A DNA stretch of 64,000 nt, taken from positions 310,001 to 374,000 of the forward strand of contig NZ_JAEQNB010000003.1 in the NCBI RefSeq assembly GCF_016722965.1, written 5' to 3'. The notes below the pieces were generated by a model. The model did not search any database, was not told the origin of the DNA, and saw only the letters and a program-made list of their open reading frames with translations. This DNA is from Tumebacillus amylolyticus (GTDB lineage: Bacteria; Bacillota; Bacilli; Tumebacillales; Tumebacillaceae). This document shows, piece by piece, positions 40,787 through 50,498 of this stretch; position 1 is the stretch's first letter; every line of letters starts with the position of its first letter. The translations under genes were made by a program, and so were the position numbers.

Positions 40787-40820
40787 AAAAATCCTGCAGA
40801 GAACGGGCCTCTGCAGGATT
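40787..40820 (-). terminator. Terminator of leuS
   Basis: ATCCTGCAGAG / CTCTGCAGGAT stem with a T-rich tail on the minus strand, 27 bases past the leuS stop. Confidence 0.85.
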
Positions 40821-40846
40821 TGCAAATTTACCCAAACATTTAAGAC

Positions 40847-43306
40847 TTAGCCAATGACCAAATTCACCAGTTTGCCCGGCACGACGATCACTTTTTTGAT
40901 CGACTTGCCTTCGAGCAGATCTTGAACTTTGTCAGAGGCGATCGCTTGCGACTCGATTTCTTCCTTGGTCGCATCTTTCGGGAACACCAGACGCTCGCGC
41001 ACTTTGCCGTTGATCTGAACGACGTACTCGACTTCATCGAGCACCAGTGCAGACTCGTCGTAGGACGGCCATTCCAGCGCGTACAGTTTCGACGTTTCGC
41101 CCATCATCTCCCACAGTTCGGAGGTGACGTGCGGAGCCGCCGGGTGCAACAGGATCACTGCCGTGCGAATCGCTTCGGCCTTGGTGCCTGCGTCTGCACC
41201 TTCCGGATACGCATAGATCGCGTTGACCAGTTCCATGATCGCCGAGATCGCGGTGTTGAACTGGTAGCGGCTGCCGATGTCCTCGGTGACTTTCTTGATC
41301 GTGGCGTGCGTGGTCATGCGCAGTTTCTTTGCCGCTTCACCCGATGCGTCTGCAGCGAGGTTTTTCTTGCGCAGGATCGGAATGTGGTTGTCGACCATGC
41401 GCCAGACGCGGTTCAAGAAGCGGTGTGCGCCCTCGACGCCTTGGTCGCTCCATTCCAGGTCGCGATCCGGCGGAGCTGCGAACAGGATGAACACGCGGGC
41501 GGTGTCGGCCCCGTACTTGTTGATGATGTCTTCCGGCGAGACGACGTTGCCTTTGGACTTCGACATCTTCGCCCCGTTCAGGACGACCATGCCTTGGGTC
41601 AGCAGGCTCTCGAACGGCTCCACGAAGTTGACCAGACCTGCGTCGTGCAGGACTTTGGTGAAGAAGCGAGAGTACAGCAGATGCAGGATGGCGTGCTCGA
41701 TGCCGCCGACGTATTTGTCAACCGGCAGCCAGTTGTTGGCAGCTTCCGTGTCGAACGGCAGTGTGCCGTCGCCCTTGCCGGTGTAACGCAGGTAGTACCA
41801 AGAAGAGTCGATAAATGTATCCATGGTGTCGGTCTCACGGCGAGCCGCACCGCCGCAAGACGGGCAGGTGGTGTGAACAAACTCGTCGTTGGTTTCCAGC
41901 GGCGACTTGCCCTTGACGCCGAAGTCAACGTGTTCCGGCAACAGAACCGGCAGTTGGTCCTTGGGAACTGCAACGGTGCCGCAAGACGGGCAGTTGATCA
42001 TCGGAATCGGAGCTCCCCAGTAGCGTTGACGCGAGATCAGCCAGTCGCGCAGACGGAACGACGTCGTCGCTTTCCCGATGCCTTTTTGCTCCAAGAGTTC
42101 GGTGATTTTGACCAACGCTTCGCTGTTCGGCATGCCGTTGAACTCAGCGGAGTTGATCAGCACTCCGTCTTCGGTGAATGCGGCGGTCAGCGCTTCCTGA
42201 TGACCCGGATCGATGACCGGGATGATCGGCAGCGAGTATTTGCTTGCAAACTCGAAGTCGCGCTCGTCGTGCGCCGGAACGCCCATGACGCAGCCGGTAC
42301 CATAGTCAGGCAGGACGTAGTTGGCAATCCAGATCGGCAGTTTCTCGCCGGTCAGCGGGTGTACCGCATGGGCGCCGGTGAAGATCCCGACTTTCTCCGC
42401 ATCGGTCGAGGTGCGCTCGATATCGGACGCTTTGCGAACTTGGTTGATGAAGGCTTGTACCTCCGCCCCTTGTTCGTAACCCTCGATCAGCTTCTGCACC
42501 AGTTCGTTTTCCGGGGCCAATACAACGTACGAGACGCCGTACACCGTGTCCGGACGGGTGGTGAAGACGGTCAGCGTGTCGTCACGGCCGTCGATTTGGT
42601 ACGTGATCTCGGCGCCCGTGCTCTTGCCGATCCAGTTGCGCTGCATGGTGATGACGCGCTCCGGCCAGCCTCCTTGCAGCTGTTCCAGATCGTCCAGCAG
42701 GCGCTCCGCGTACTCGGTAATCTTGAAGAACCATTGTTCGAGGTCCTTCTTGACCACTTCGCTGTCACAACGCCAGCAAGCGCCGTCGATGACTTGCTCG
42801 TTCGCCAGTACCGTGGAGCATTCCGGGCACCAGTTGACGGCCGCTTTTTTCTTATAAGCCAGGCCCTTCTCGTAGAACAGTTGGAAGATCCACTGCGTCC
42901 ATTTGTAGTAATCCGGCGAGCAAGTCGCCAGTTCACGGGACCAGTCGTAGGACAGGCCCAGTTGTTTCTGTTGGCCGCGCATGAACGCGATGTTGTCATA
43001 GGTGGAGACGTTCGGATGCACGCCATGCTGGATCGCAAAGTTCTCAGCCGGCATCCCGAATGCATCCCAGCCCATCGGATGCAGGACGTTGTGGCCGTGC
43101 ATCTTCTTGAAGCGAGCGACGACATCCCCGATGGAGTAGACCCGGACATGGCCCATATGCAGGCGACCGGAGGGATACGGGAATTGTTCTAAGCAATAGT
43201 AGTAAGGTTTGGTGGAGTCGTGCGTCGTATCGTGGGCGTTCGACTCTTCCCATTTCTGTTGCCATTTGGTTTCGACGTCAGACGGGACATAGCGATGTTC
43301 GGTCAT
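40847..43306 (-). CDS. leuS: Leucyl-tRNA synthetase
   Basis: An 819-residue class I synthetase. The HIGH motif is in [16 protein letters not shown], the KMSKS motif in [12 protein letters not shown], and the CP1 editing domain (about 220-415) contains [10 protein letters not shown] and a [15 protein letters not shown] segment with the editing Asp. Zinc-type CPSCG/CPECS pairs are present. It charges tRNA-Leu. ATG 43306 follows AGGAGGA. Expression is controlled by the T-box leader at 43357-43655. Confidence 0.97.
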   Translation of the reverse strand: MTEHRYVPSDVETKWQQKWEESNAHDTTHDSTKPYYYCLEQFPYPSGRLHMGHVRVYSIGDVVARFKKMHGHNVLHPMGWDAFGMPAENFAIQHGVHPNVSTYDNIAFMRGQQKQLGLSYDWSRELATCSPDYYKWTQWIFQLFYEKGLAYKKKAAVNWCPECSTVLANEQVIDGACWRCDSEVVKKDLEQWFFKITEYAERLLDDLEQLQGGWPERVITMQRNWIGKSTGAEITYQIDGRDDTLTVFTTRPDTVYGVSYVVLAPENELVQKLIEGYEQGAEVQAFINQVRKASDIERTSTDAEKVGIFTGAHAVHPLTGEKLPIWIANYVLPDYGTGCVMGVPAHDERDFEFASKYSLPIIPVIDPGHQEALTAAFTEDGVLINSAEFNGMPNSEALVKITELLEQKGIGKATTSFRLRDWLISRQRYWGAPIPMINCPSCGTVAVPKDQLPVLLPEHVDFGVKGKSPLETNDEFVHTTCPSCGGAARRETDTMDTFIDSSWYYLRYTGKGDGTLPFDTEAANNWLPVDKYVGGIEHAILHLLYSRFFTKVLHDAGLVNFVEPFESLLTQGMVVLNGAKMSKSKGNVVSPEDIINKYGADTARVFILFAAPPDRDLEWSDQGVEGAHRFLNRVWRMVDNHIPILRKKNLAADASGEAAKKLRMTTHATIKKVTEDIGSRYQFNTAISAIMELVNAIYAYPEGADAGTKAEAIRTAVILLHPAAPHVTSELWEMMGETSKLYALEWPSYDESALVLDEVEYVVQINGKVRERLVFPKDATKEEIESQAIASDKVQDLLEGKSIKKVIVVPGKLVNLVIG

Positions 43307-43356
43307 GGAGAGTTCCTCCTCCTGTGTAAGTTCCTGCTGCGGGGTGTAGACACATG

Positions 43357-43655
43357 TAAAAAACCTCCCACCCCCAGCGTCTGTTGCGCTAGGGACGAGA
43401 GGTTAGGTTATCTTCCCGTGGTACCACCCTACTTCGGCGACAAAAAGTTGCATGTCGCCCTCATTGACGTCCTGTAACGGAGACGATTCCGGCATCAAGT
43501 ACGCGGCGGGTACGCCGTTCCCTGCTGCAGCTCGGAGGCGAGTTCGTTCGCTTCATTCCTATCGGCTCGCACCATCCGCCGACTCTCTGAAAGGAATTCA
43601 CAAAGTACTGTTCCTCTTCACAGCTGTTTTCGACATAAACTGTCAGGATCATTTG
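43357..43655 (-). promoter_or_regulatory. T-box riboswitch leader of leuS
   Basis: The invariant T-box sequence AGGGTGGTACCACGGG lies at 43430-43415. The competing terminator (GGTTAGG region through GGGAGGTTTTTT) ends at 43357. Upstream is a long Stem I region including GGTG and AACTCGCC; CTC there is the likely leucine specifier. Uncharged tRNA-Leu would stabilise the antiterminator and allow leuS transcription. This explains most of the 430-base gap 43307-43736. Confidence 0.92.
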
Positions 43656-43660
43656 TTAGT

Positions 43661-43690
43661 AGTATACGCAAAAAAATTTTGTTTTGTCAA
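43661..43690 (-). promoter_or_regulatory. Promoter of the leuS T-box leader
   Basis: TTGACA (43690-43685), 18 bases, TATACT (43666-43661), placed just upstream of Stem I. Confidence 0.8.
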
Positions 43691-43736
43691 CGCGGACGAA
43701 CTTTTTCTTTGTATTATTTCAGGAGACACTTGTCGC

Positions 43737-45248
43737 CTATAAGGTGACAGGTGCCCCTTTCATCGAACCGTGTTCTTTGAAGTTCTGGTGCCACGAGTAG
43801 GCTTTCTCCAAAACGTGCGGAGTTTGACCGCCACGGGCGCAGGCTTCCTTGAAGTAATCAAGCGCCAACTCCCGATAGCTCGGGTGTACGCAGTTGTTGA
43901 TGATCACGTTGGCGCGTTCACGGGGCGCCAATCCGCGCAGATCGGCGAGTCCGACTTCGGTGACGAGGATGTCCACATCATGCTCCGTATGGTCAACGTG
44001 GGTGACCATCGGGACGATTGAAGAGACGTTGCCGCCCTTCGCCAGCGACTTGGTGACGAAGATCGACATGTAGGAATTGCGGGCAAAGTCGCCCGAGCCG
44101 CCGATTCCGTTCATCATGTGCGTCCCCATGACGTGCGTGGAGTTCACGTTGCCGTAAATGTCCGCTTCAAGCGCCGTGTTGATTGCGATCAAACCGAGTC
44201 GACGGATCACTTCCGGATGGTTGGAAATCTCTTGCGGACGCAGGAGCAGTTTGTCTTTGTACTTGTGGATGTTGCGGAAGAACTCTTGCGCTTTGGCGGG
44301 CGACAGCGTGATCGAAGAGCCGGACGCAAACACCATCTTGCCGTCGTCAAGCAAGTCGAACACGGAGTCTTGGAGGACTTCCGAATACATCGTGAGGTCC
44401 TGGAACGGCGATTTCAGCAAGCCGTGCATCACGGCGTTTGCCACGGAGCCGATGCCCGATTGCAGCGGCATCAGTTTTTCGGTCAGACGTCCCTGTTTCA
44501 TTTCGTGTTTAAAAAAATCAACGATGTGGTCGGCCATCTGCTGCGTTTCGGCATCCGGCGGGACGACGTTCGAGGTGTTGTCCGCTTTTTCCGTAATGAC
44601 GATCGCCGCGATCTTGGACGGGTCGATCGGAATGTAAGGCAGACCGACACGGTCATTCGTGCGCAGGACCGGCACGGGCTCGCGATACGGGCGGCGGGTC
44701 GGGATGTAGATGTCGTGCATGCCTTCCAGCTCAATTGGCTGCGCGAGGTTGAGTTCGATGATGATCTTGTCAGCGAGGATGGCGAATGTCCCGCTGTTGC
44801 CAACGGATGTCGTCGGGACGATTCCACCGTCCTCCGTAATTGCAACCGCTTCCACGATCGCGACGTCGATGTTGCCCATCTGGTTCGAGCGAACCATCTC
44901 GACAGTTTGGCTCAAGTGTTGGTCGATGAACATGACTTCACCGCCGTTGATGGCTTTGCGCAACACAGGCTCCGCTTGGAACGGCAGACGACGTGCCAGA
45001 ACGTTTGCTTCGGTGAGGATGCGGTCCACTTCATCGCCGACAGATGCGCCGGTCCAGAGGTTGATTTTTAACGGCTTTGCTTCTTCTTGCGCACGACGGG
45101 CGAGCGCGAGCGGCACCACTTTGGCGTCGCCGGCGCGAGTGAAACCACTGATGCCGACGGTCATGCCGTCTTTTATATGAGTGGCCGCTTCTTCGGCCGA
45201 TACAATTTTACCAATCAATGATTTCAAACGAATCCGATCCATGTACAT
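43737..45248 (-). CDS. Acetyl-CoA hydrolase/succinyl-CoA:acetate CoA-transferase family protein
   Basis: A 503-residue class I CoA-transferase. The GISGFTRAGDAKVVPLAL segment, the catalytic Glu in TMYSEVLQDS (about residue 288), and GIGGSGDFARN plus the VDHTEHDVDILVTE segment match the Ach1/AarC/Cat1 group, which transfers CoA between succinyl-CoA, acetate and related acids. ATG 45248 has AGAGAGGG 7 bases upstream. A hairpin overlaps the stop codon but lacks a T run. No TCA or butyrate genes are adjacent. Confidence 0.9.
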   Translation of the reverse strand: MYMDRIRLKSLIGKIVSAEEAATHIKDGMTVGISGFTRAGDAKVVPLALARRAQEEAKPLKINLWTGASVGDEVDRILTEANVLARRLPFQAEPVLRKAINGGEVMFIDQHLSQTVEMVRSNQMGNIDVAIVEAVAITEDGGIVPTTSVGNSGTFAILADKIIIELNLAQPIELEGMHDIYIPTRRPYREPVPVLRTNDRVGLPYIPIDPSKIAAIVITEKADNTSNVVPPDAETQQMADHIVDFFKHEMKQGRLTEKLMPLQSGIGSVANAVMHGLLKSPFQDLTMYSEVLQDSVFDLLDDGKMVFASGSSITLSPAKAQEFFRNIHKYKDKLLLRPQEISNHPEVIRRLGLIAINTALEADIYGNVNSTHVMGTHMMNGIGGSGDFARNSYMSIFVTKSLAKGGNVSSIVPMVTHVDHTEHDVDILVTEVGLADLRGLAPRERANVIINNCVHPSYRELALDYFKEACARGGQTPHVLEKAYSWHQNFKEHGSMKGAPVTL

Positions 45249-45357
45249 GTCTGGTCCCTCTCTTTTTCTAGACTTGTGTAATCAGCGTACCGAACATGTG
45301 TGGGTTGTGTCGAATTTGTTACAGCCTCGGAAAAGCCGAAAATTCCCCATTTACATA

Positions 45358-45392
45358 GAAAAAACTGAGGGTGTCTGGCAGACCCTCAGTAT
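45358..45392 (-). terminator. Terminator of the LysM/GH18 gene
   Basis: ACTGAGGGT / ACCCTCAGT stem with a six-T run on the minus strand, past the stop at 45409. Confidence 0.85.
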
Positions 45393-45408
45393 TTCGCCTA
45401 ACGAACGT

Positions 45409-46719
45409 TCAGTCACCTGACTGTATATCAAAGGTGTCGCTCAAAAGCGGCCAGTACCCCGGCATGGCGATCCCTTGCACTTGCACAGACACACCGGCGA
45501 GGCCGAGATCATGGACGAGACAGAGTTTGGCGGCGATGCTGCGTTGGTCTTCGTACCAGACTTGGCGCAGTTGCCCGTCTTCGGCGCGATACGTGTACAT
45601 CGGCGTCACGGCACGGTCGTCCCAATGGATCTGCTGCGGAAGTTCTGTGACGACGTCAGGGTCGACTTCCGGTCCGAACAGCACAAGAGATGCGAGTTTG
45701 TCGCTTTTGTAAGGCATCGGCCAGTCGAATCCGTAGAACGGGAGGCCGAGCAAGAGCTTCTCACGGGGAATGAACGTCAGCGCATAGCCAAGTGAGCGAC
45801 GAACGAGATGAAGCGGTGTGAGCGCCATCGGAGGGCCGTCAACGCGCCCGTACGCCTCCTCCGCGTTCCAAACGATGCGATCGGCGAAGGTTTGCAACAG
45901 CCCGATGTCATAGGCCCGCTCTTCGTTGTCATGCGGGGGGACGGCGATGTAGAGCTTGCCCCGTTTCTGGTGAACGCGCAACGCCAACTCGCGAACGAAC
46001 CGGGTAAATGCCGACCTCGCCGATACCGGCAAGTTTGTGAATTCCAAATGAATGCCCGCAAACTCATCTTGGGCAATCCAAGGTCGCAATTGTTGAAAAA
46101 ACTCCTGTCGGCTCGGTCCGTACGTCACGATCCGCTCCGCCGCTGTCTCGTCCTCCGGTGCAACTAAGAGCATCAGCCGTACCGGCCGCGCAGGAGCGGA
46201 CTCCTGAGCGGAGAACGCAGGCTCAGAACCTTGCACAGCAGTTTTGCGGCTTTCGTACAGCGGCGGCATGCGAAGCGTCCCGTCCTCCGCCGCCAAAGCT
46301 GCCGCAATGCTCAAGCTTGAGATATGATCCACGGCATCGTCGAGGGTGGCGAGTTCTTCGTACTCGCCTTGGACTTCGAGCCGCAGATTGACTTCGATTT
46401 GCTTTTTCTGCAACACCGGGAGCGGAATCGTCAACACCCGCCCGACCGGAAGGGACTCGCGCGCTAAAGTCTGATTGGCGGCGAGGAGAATTTTTTCCGG
46501 GATGTGAAACTGGTTGGCGATCTTGCGCAGGGTGTCTCGTTCCTTGATCGTATAGGTTTCCAAAAGAGTCGGCACCTGCGTGGGGACCAGGAGCGTAGTG
46601 CCCGGCAAGAGCACGTCGGTCTCCAAACCGTTCACTTGTGCAATCTGGTCGGCCTCTACGCCGACGGCGCGGGCGATTCCTTGCAAGTTCTCGCCTTTTT
46701 TGACTAGATGTATATACAT
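45409..46719 (-). CDS. LysM plus GH18-like spore/cortex-lytic-type protein
   Basis: A 436-residue protein with no signal peptide. Two LysM repeats bind peptidoglycan (residues 2-46, VKKGENLQGIARAVG; 56-99, YTIKERDTLRKIANQFH), and the C-terminal half is a glycosyl-hydrolase-18-like barrel (LYIAVPPHDNEERAYDIGLL, GLPFYGFDWPMPY, QVWYEDQRSIAAKL). This layout resembles YaaH/SleL, which are N-acetylglucosaminidases of spores. The catalytic strand reads AGIHLEFTNL: Glu226 is kept, but the usual Asp two before it is His, so activity may differ. It lies directly after the yqe cluster, 55 bases beyond yqeM. Confidence 0.85.
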   Translation of the reverse strand: MYIHLVKKGENLQGIARAVGVEADQIAQVNGLETDVLLPGTTLLVPTQVPTLLETYTIKERDTLRKIANQFHIPEKILLAANQTLARESLPVGRVLTIPLPVLQKKQIEVNLRLEVQGEYEELATLDDAVDHISSLSIAAALAAEDGTLRMPPLYESRKTAVQGSEPAFSAQESAPARPVRLMLLVAPEDETAAERIVTYGPSRQEFFQQLRPWIAQDEFAGIHLEFTNLPVSARSAFTRFVRELALRVHQKRGKLYIAVPPHDNEERAYDIGLLQTFADRIVWNAEEAYGRVDGPPMALTPLHLVRRSLGYALTFIPREKLLLGLPFYGFDWPMPYKSDKLASLVLFGPEVDPDVVTELPQQIHWDDRAVTPMYTYRAEDGQLRQVWYEDQRSIAAKLCLVHDLGLAGVSVQVQGIAMPGYWPLLSDTFDIQSGD

Positions 46720-46774
46720 GAGCGCCCATCCACCCTCCTGCGGTTGGAGTACCCACAGGATATGTGACAGCCGC

Positions 46775-47521
46775 CTATCTCGCTACAAAAAAGAGCCGTT
46801 CCGATGAATTTGTCGGCACGTCCCAAGCAAAGTCTGCATATACTTCTACCGTTGTGAATCCAACATCTCTCAACATGCCTCGCAAAACGTCCACGTCGTA
46901 GGCTCGTTGTACATGAAACTCATGAAACCGGCGGTACAGTTCCTCTTCCTCATCTTCCAAGGCAAAAAACGTGATGTCGTATTCCACGAGCTGTTTCTCC
47001 TCGTCATACCGACTTTGCCACAGGTAGGTCACTTCGTCGTTGTCCTCGTAAAACACGTTGTTTCCCAACTTCTCGCGCAACTTGTACACGCTATGTACGT
47101 CAAATAAAAAACACCCGTCCGGCTTCAAGTTTTGCCGTACGCGTGCGAACGTCTCCCGCAGGTCTTCCCTCTCCAAGATGTAGTTGAGCGAGTCGCAAAA
47201 CGAAACGGCGAGATCGACTCTCTCCGGCAGCTTCAGCTCCCGCAAGTCTTGGCAGAGAAAGCGCAATTTCGGCGACGGGCGCTCCACTTTGCTCTGGGCG
47301 ATCATCAGCATCTCTTCGGACAGATCGACGCCGGTAACGGTGTAGCCTCTCTGGAACAATTCGTGGGTCAGTTTGCCTGTGCCACAGCCCAAATCGGCAA
47401 TATGGCGCGGTCCCAAATCATACCGCGCCATCGCCTGTTCCAAAAAGGTCATCCACCGTTCGTACGGAGCATCCTGCATGAGCTGATCGTAAAACTCGGC
47501 AAACTCTCCATAAGCTGTCAC
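46775..47521 (-). CDS. yqeM: Class I SAM-dependent methyltransferase YqeM
   Basis: A 248-residue methyltransferase. Motif I is HIADLGCGTGKLTHEL (about 40-55), followed by VTGVDLSEEML and a DLAVSFCDSLNYI strand. The position as last gene of yqeG-yqeH-aroE-yhbY-nadD-yqeK-rsfS-yqeM identifies it as YqeM. Substrate is not known; the operon's theme is ribosome assembly and NAD synthesis. Starts 49 bases after rsfS. Confidence 0.88.
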   Translation of the reverse strand: MTAYGEFAEFYDQLMQDAPYERWMTFLEQAMARYDLGPRHIADLGCGTGKLTHELFQRGYTVTGVDLSEEMLMIAQSKVERPSPKLRFLCQDLRELKLPERVDLAVSFCDSLNYILEREDLRETFARVRQNLKPDGCFLFDVHSVYKLREKLGNNVFYEDNDEVTYLWQSRYDEEKQLVEYDITFFALEDEEEELYRRFHEFHVQRAYDVDVLRGMLRDVGFTTVEVYADFAWDVPTNSSERLFFVAR

Positions 47522-47569
47522 AGTGTAAGACCTCTCTTATTCAATTATGCGAATCTCGGTTCTTCCAAG

Positions 47570-47917
47570 TCACACTACGCTCAATTGAGGCGCGTCGCCC
47601 CAAACACGTTCAAGGTTGTAGAATTCACGTTCTTCCGCACGGAAGACGTGAACCACGACGTCGCCAAAATCAACGAGAATCCAGCGAGCTTCGTCGTACC
47701 CTTCCATCGCCTTTTTTTGAACGCCGCGTTTTTCCATTTTCTCCACGACGCCATTGGCGATGGCTTGAACTTGAGTGTTGGAATTTCCGCTGCAGATGAT
47801 GAAATAATCGGCGAGCACGGACAAATTTGCGATGTCCAAAATCACCACGTCGTTCGCCTTCTTATCTGCGGCAGCGTCAGCCGCAAATCGCGCCAATTCC
47901 AAAACTCGTTCTCTCAT
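47570..47917 (-). CDS. rsfS: Ribosome silencing factor RsfS
   Basis: A 115-residue protein of the RsfS/YbeB/YqeL family that binds L14 on the large subunit and blocks subunit joining in starvation. It shows VVILDIANLSVLADYFIICSG, EGYDEARWILVDFGDVVVHVF and REFYNLERVWGDA. ATG 47917 was chosen since AGGAGG then lies 7 bases upstream (ATG 47923 is too close). In the yqe cluster between yqeK and yqeM. Confidence 0.94.
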   Translation of the reverse strand: MRERVLELARFAADAAADKKANDVVILDIANLSVLADYFIICSGNSNTQVQAIANGVVEKMEKRGVQKKAMEGYDEARWILVDFGDVVVHVFRAEEREFYNLERVWGDAPQLSVV

Positions 47918-47978
47918 TGACATGCCTCCTAGACTAGGGGTGGGGTACACCTGCTACCATAGTATTCGACAACGGGTA

Positions 47979-48569
47979 TTAAAGTTTCCGCTTGTCCTTG
48001 ATTTTTTGCCACAAATCATTGCGAGCCAACAAGGTCAAGGGAAAAACGGGCTTGTGCAGATCCAAAAGATGGCGGATGGTTCCGTCAAACGCGGTCGCCA
48101 ACGCCTCATCCAGGTCATTCTCGGCGAGCGTTCGAAGTTCTTCAACGCCCGGGAAGTGTCGGCCGGCTTCGATGTAATCGGCCAAGCAGACCACTTTGTC
48201 AAGCAAGGTCATCTCGACGCGGCCCGTCGTGTGGTAGCGAACCGCATCGGCGATCTCTTCGTCGTAGATATTGAATTCCTCACGCAGCATCGTGGCGACG
48301 ATCGGACCGTGCAAGGTCTCTGCCACTTCGAAGAACGCTTCATCCACACCGCGCTCCCGACCGACTTCGTACCACTGCTCTACCAGCCATTCGCGGGCGT
48401 AGTCATGCGTCCAAGCGGCGAGACGTGCTTTGAACGCGTCGGCGCCATAGCGCTTGGCAAGCATGTCTGCCGCCTCAACGACGCCGGAGACGTGTTGGAA
48501 GCGTGCGTCGCTCAATGCAGAGCGGACCTTTTCTTTCACTCTCGATTCACTGACCAACGGAATAGTCAT
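47979..48569 (-). CDS. yqeK: HD-domain hydrolase YqeK (diadenosine tetraphosphatase type)
   Basis: A 196-residue HD-superfamily protein. His27 in ARFQHVSGVV, the His-Asp pair in AWTHDYAREW (about 54-55), EVAETLHGPIV and DAVRYHTTGR supply the metal ligands. YqeK enzymes split Ap4A symmetrically to ADP. ATG 48569 lies inside the nadD 3' end (23-base overlap), so it is coupled to nadD. Only a modest ribosome site (GGAG, 10 bases). Confidence 0.92.
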   Translation of the reverse strand: MTIPLVSESRVKEKVRSALSDARFQHVSGVVEAADMLAKRYGADAFKARLAAWTHDYAREWLVEQWYEVGRERGVDEAFFEVAETLHGPIVATMLREEFNIYDEEIADAVRYHTTGRVEMTLLDKVVCLADYIEAGRHFPGVEELRTLAENDLDEALATAFDGTIRHLLDLHKPVFPLTLLARNDLWQKIKDKRKL

Positions 48570-49161
48570 ATAACTTGTTCTCCTCACTATACCGTATGAC
48601 CTCGGCGGGAAGGAGATGCTTGACAGACAGATTCTTACACAATCTGTCACGCAACCACGTCGAGGAGATGTCCAAGCCGGGCATGTCCACGATTCGGACG
48701 CATTCGTTGATATGCGGGTAGAGCGCAAGCACCATCTGACAGCTCGACTTGAGGTCTTCGCCCGGTCGGTTCAGGGCGAGGATCGTGGCTTGTTCCAAGA
48801 TCCCCTCCACAGATTTCCACTTCGGCAACAGCCGGAGATTGTCCGCTCCGATGATCAGAAACAACTCATCGTTAGGATGCTGAGCGCGGATGTGACTCAT
48901 CAAGTCCACGGTAAAGGACGGACCCGACCGGTCCAACTCCCAGGAGGAGACCGCGAACTTCGGGTTGTCGGCAATCGCCAGTTTGACCATCTGAAGTCGA
49001 TGGTGCCCCTCCGTGATCTGCCGTCCGACTTTGAGCGGATTCACTCCCGCCGGGACGAACACAACGCGGTCCAACCCCGCCTCTTCCATGGCCACTTGGG
49101 CCACGACCAGGTGTCCGATGTGGATCGGGTCGAACGTCCCTCCGAAAATGCCTAGCCGCAT
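48547..49161 (-). CDS. nadD: Nicotinate-nucleotide adenylyltransferase
   Basis: A 204-residue nucleotidyltransferase making NaAD from NaMN and ATP. The ATP-binding motif GIFGGTFDPIHIGHL (residues 4-18) and the C-terminal DISSTWLRDR motif are complete. ATG 49161 has GGAGGTG upstream; the longer frame to 49182 adds seven unlikely residues. Sits between yhbY and yqeK in the conserved cluster. Confidence 0.96.
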   Translation of the reverse strand: MRLGIFGGTFDPIHIGHLVVAQVAMEEAGLDRVVFVPAGVNPLKVGRQITEGHHRLQMVKLAIADNPKFAVSSWELDRSGPSFTVDLMSHIRAQHPNDELFLIIGADNLRLLPKWKSVEGILEQATILALNRPGEDLKSSCQMVLALYPHINECVRIVDMPGLDISSTWLRDRLCKNLSVKHLLPAEVIRYSEENKLYDYSVGQ

Positions 49162-49185
49162 AGGACCACCTCCTGCACACAAGGT

Positions 49186-49476
49186 CTACGGAAGTTCGAT
49201 TTGTTTGTTCTCGGTCGATTCTTTGTACAACACGACCTGCTTGCCGATCAGTTGAACCAATTCAGCTCCCGTGCCTTCCGCGAGCTGCTTGGCGACAACG
49301 TCTTTGTCTTCTTCACAGTTTTGCAGGATCGAAACTTTGATCAGCTCCTTGGATTCCAAGGCCAAGTTGAGCTGTTCGATCATGTTGGCCGATACTCCGC
49401 CTTTGCCCACTTGGGTGACGGGGGTAACGTGGTGCGCCAGAGAGCGCAGGTGACGCTTTTGCTTGCCTGTTAACAT
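49186..49476 (-). CDS. yhbY: Ribosome assembly RNA-binding protein YhbY (CRM domain)
   Basis: A 96-residue CRS1/YhbY-domain protein that associates with pre-50S particles. It shows LTGKQKRHLRSLAH, the conserved GKGGVSANMIEQL loop that contacts RNA, and QLIGKQVVLYKES at the end. Corresponds to Bacillus YqeI; between aroE and nadD. Confidence 0.94.
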   Translation of the reverse strand: MLTGKQKRHLRSLAHHVTPVTQVGKGGVSANMIEQLNLALESKELIKVSILQNCEEDKDVVAKQLAEGTGAELVQLIGKQVVLYKESTENKQIELP

Positions 49477-49542
49477 ATGCGATGAACTCCTTTACGTCTG
49501 TGAGCTATTCCAAGCTTGTCCAAATTGAAAGTATAGCACAGT

Positions 49543-50382
49543 CTACAGACAGGATTCCACCGTTTTCCGCATCACATCCGTCGGCGCGCTCACTCCCGTC
49601 CAAAGTCGGAACGCTTCCGCCCCTTGGTGAATGAACATGCCAAGCCCCCCGCTGACGAGGCAACCAAGTGCTTGAGCCTCTTGCAAAAAGCGCGTTTGGC
49701 GCGGGTTGTAGATGAGATCGCTCACCCATTGCCCCGGTCGTAACAGGGTCGGATCGAGCGGCATCTCCTCCACATGTGGATGCATGCCGACGGGCGTTGT
49801 GTTCACCACGAGATCGTACTCAGCGACTTGTGCGCTGATGTCCTCGAGTGTCACTGCGTCTGCTCGGGTGATGTCGGAGAGCGACGAGAGTAACTCCGCC
49901 GCTTTGGCCACGTTGCGCACGGCGAGGGTGACTTGCTCTGCACCGTCAAGTGCGAGTTGGGTCGCCACAGCGCGTGCCGCTCCACCGGCTCCGATCAAGA
50001 GCACGCGGCGTCCTGCTGCTTGAAACCCGGTCTCTTCCCGCAAGGCTGCGAGATAGCCGATCCCGTCCGTGTTGTGCCCGATCAGACGGCCGTCCTCGTT
50101 GACGATGGTGTTCACCGCCCCGATCCGCTGTGCGGCGATGCTCAGCTCGTCGAGATAAGGGATCACGGCGACTTTGTGCGGGATCGTGACGTTCACACCG
50201 CGAAGTCCGAGGGCCGAAATCGAACGGACGGCCGCTCCAATCTGTTCCGGCAACACATCGAATGCGAGGTAGACATACTGGAGTCCGAGATGGGCAAACG
50301 CCGCATTGTGCATCTGCGGCGACTTGGAATGCGCAACCGGATGTCCAAACAGCCCGGTCAGCCGTGTAGGGCTATCAGCCAT
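49543..50382 (-). CDS. aroE: Shikimate dehydrogenase
   Basis: A 279-residue NADP enzyme reducing 3-dehydroshikimate to shikimate. Substrate motifs GHPVAHSKSPQMHNAAF and NVTIPHK (catalytic Lys), then the NADP loop LLIGAGGAARAVA and the NTTPVGM segment, are present. ATG 50382 has GGAGGG 7 bases upstream, better than TTG 50388. A terminator lies immediately upstream (50446-50489), so aroE and the genes after it may have their own promoter. Confidence 0.95.
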   Translation of the reverse strand: MADSPTRLTGLFGHPVAHSKSPQMHNAAFAHLGLQYVYLAFDVLPEQIGAAVRSISALGLRGVNVTIPHKVAVIPYLDELSIAAQRIGAVNTIVNEDGRLIGHNTDGIGYLAALREETGFQAAGRRVLLIGAGGAARAVATQLALDGAEQVTLAVRNVAKAAELLSSLSDITRADAVTLEDISAQVAEYDLVVNTTPVGMHPHVEEMPLDPTLLRPGQWVSDLIYNPRQTRFLQEAQALGCLVSGGLGMFIHQGAEAFRLWTGVSAPTDVMRKTVESCL

Positions 50383-50445
50383 ATCCAATCCCTCCTTTCC
50401 CTCAGTCTAGCATGATTTTACCATTATGTCGCCCGACCCTCTCAA

Positions 50446-50489
50446 CAAAAAAAGGATCTGCCACGCCTAGGCGTTGCAGATCCTCTTTT
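50446..50489 (-). terminator. Terminator inside the yqe cluster
   Basis: AGGATCTGC-ACGCC / GGCGT-GCAGATCCT stem with a seven-T run on the minus strand. It separates yqeG-yqeH and the 72-residue gene from aroE onward. Confidence 0.82.
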
Positions 50490-50498
50490 GCCAAAACA

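Noticed and set aside
40922-43192. 756-residue plus-strand frame opposite leuS
   Set aside because: Shadow of leuS; leuS carries all synthetase motifs, and the antisense frame has Arg/Val/Asp-biased composition without domains.
43700-43745. Hairpin overlapping the CoA-transferase stop
   Set aside because: Stem CACCTGTC/GACAAGTG exists, but no T run follows, so it was not called a terminator.
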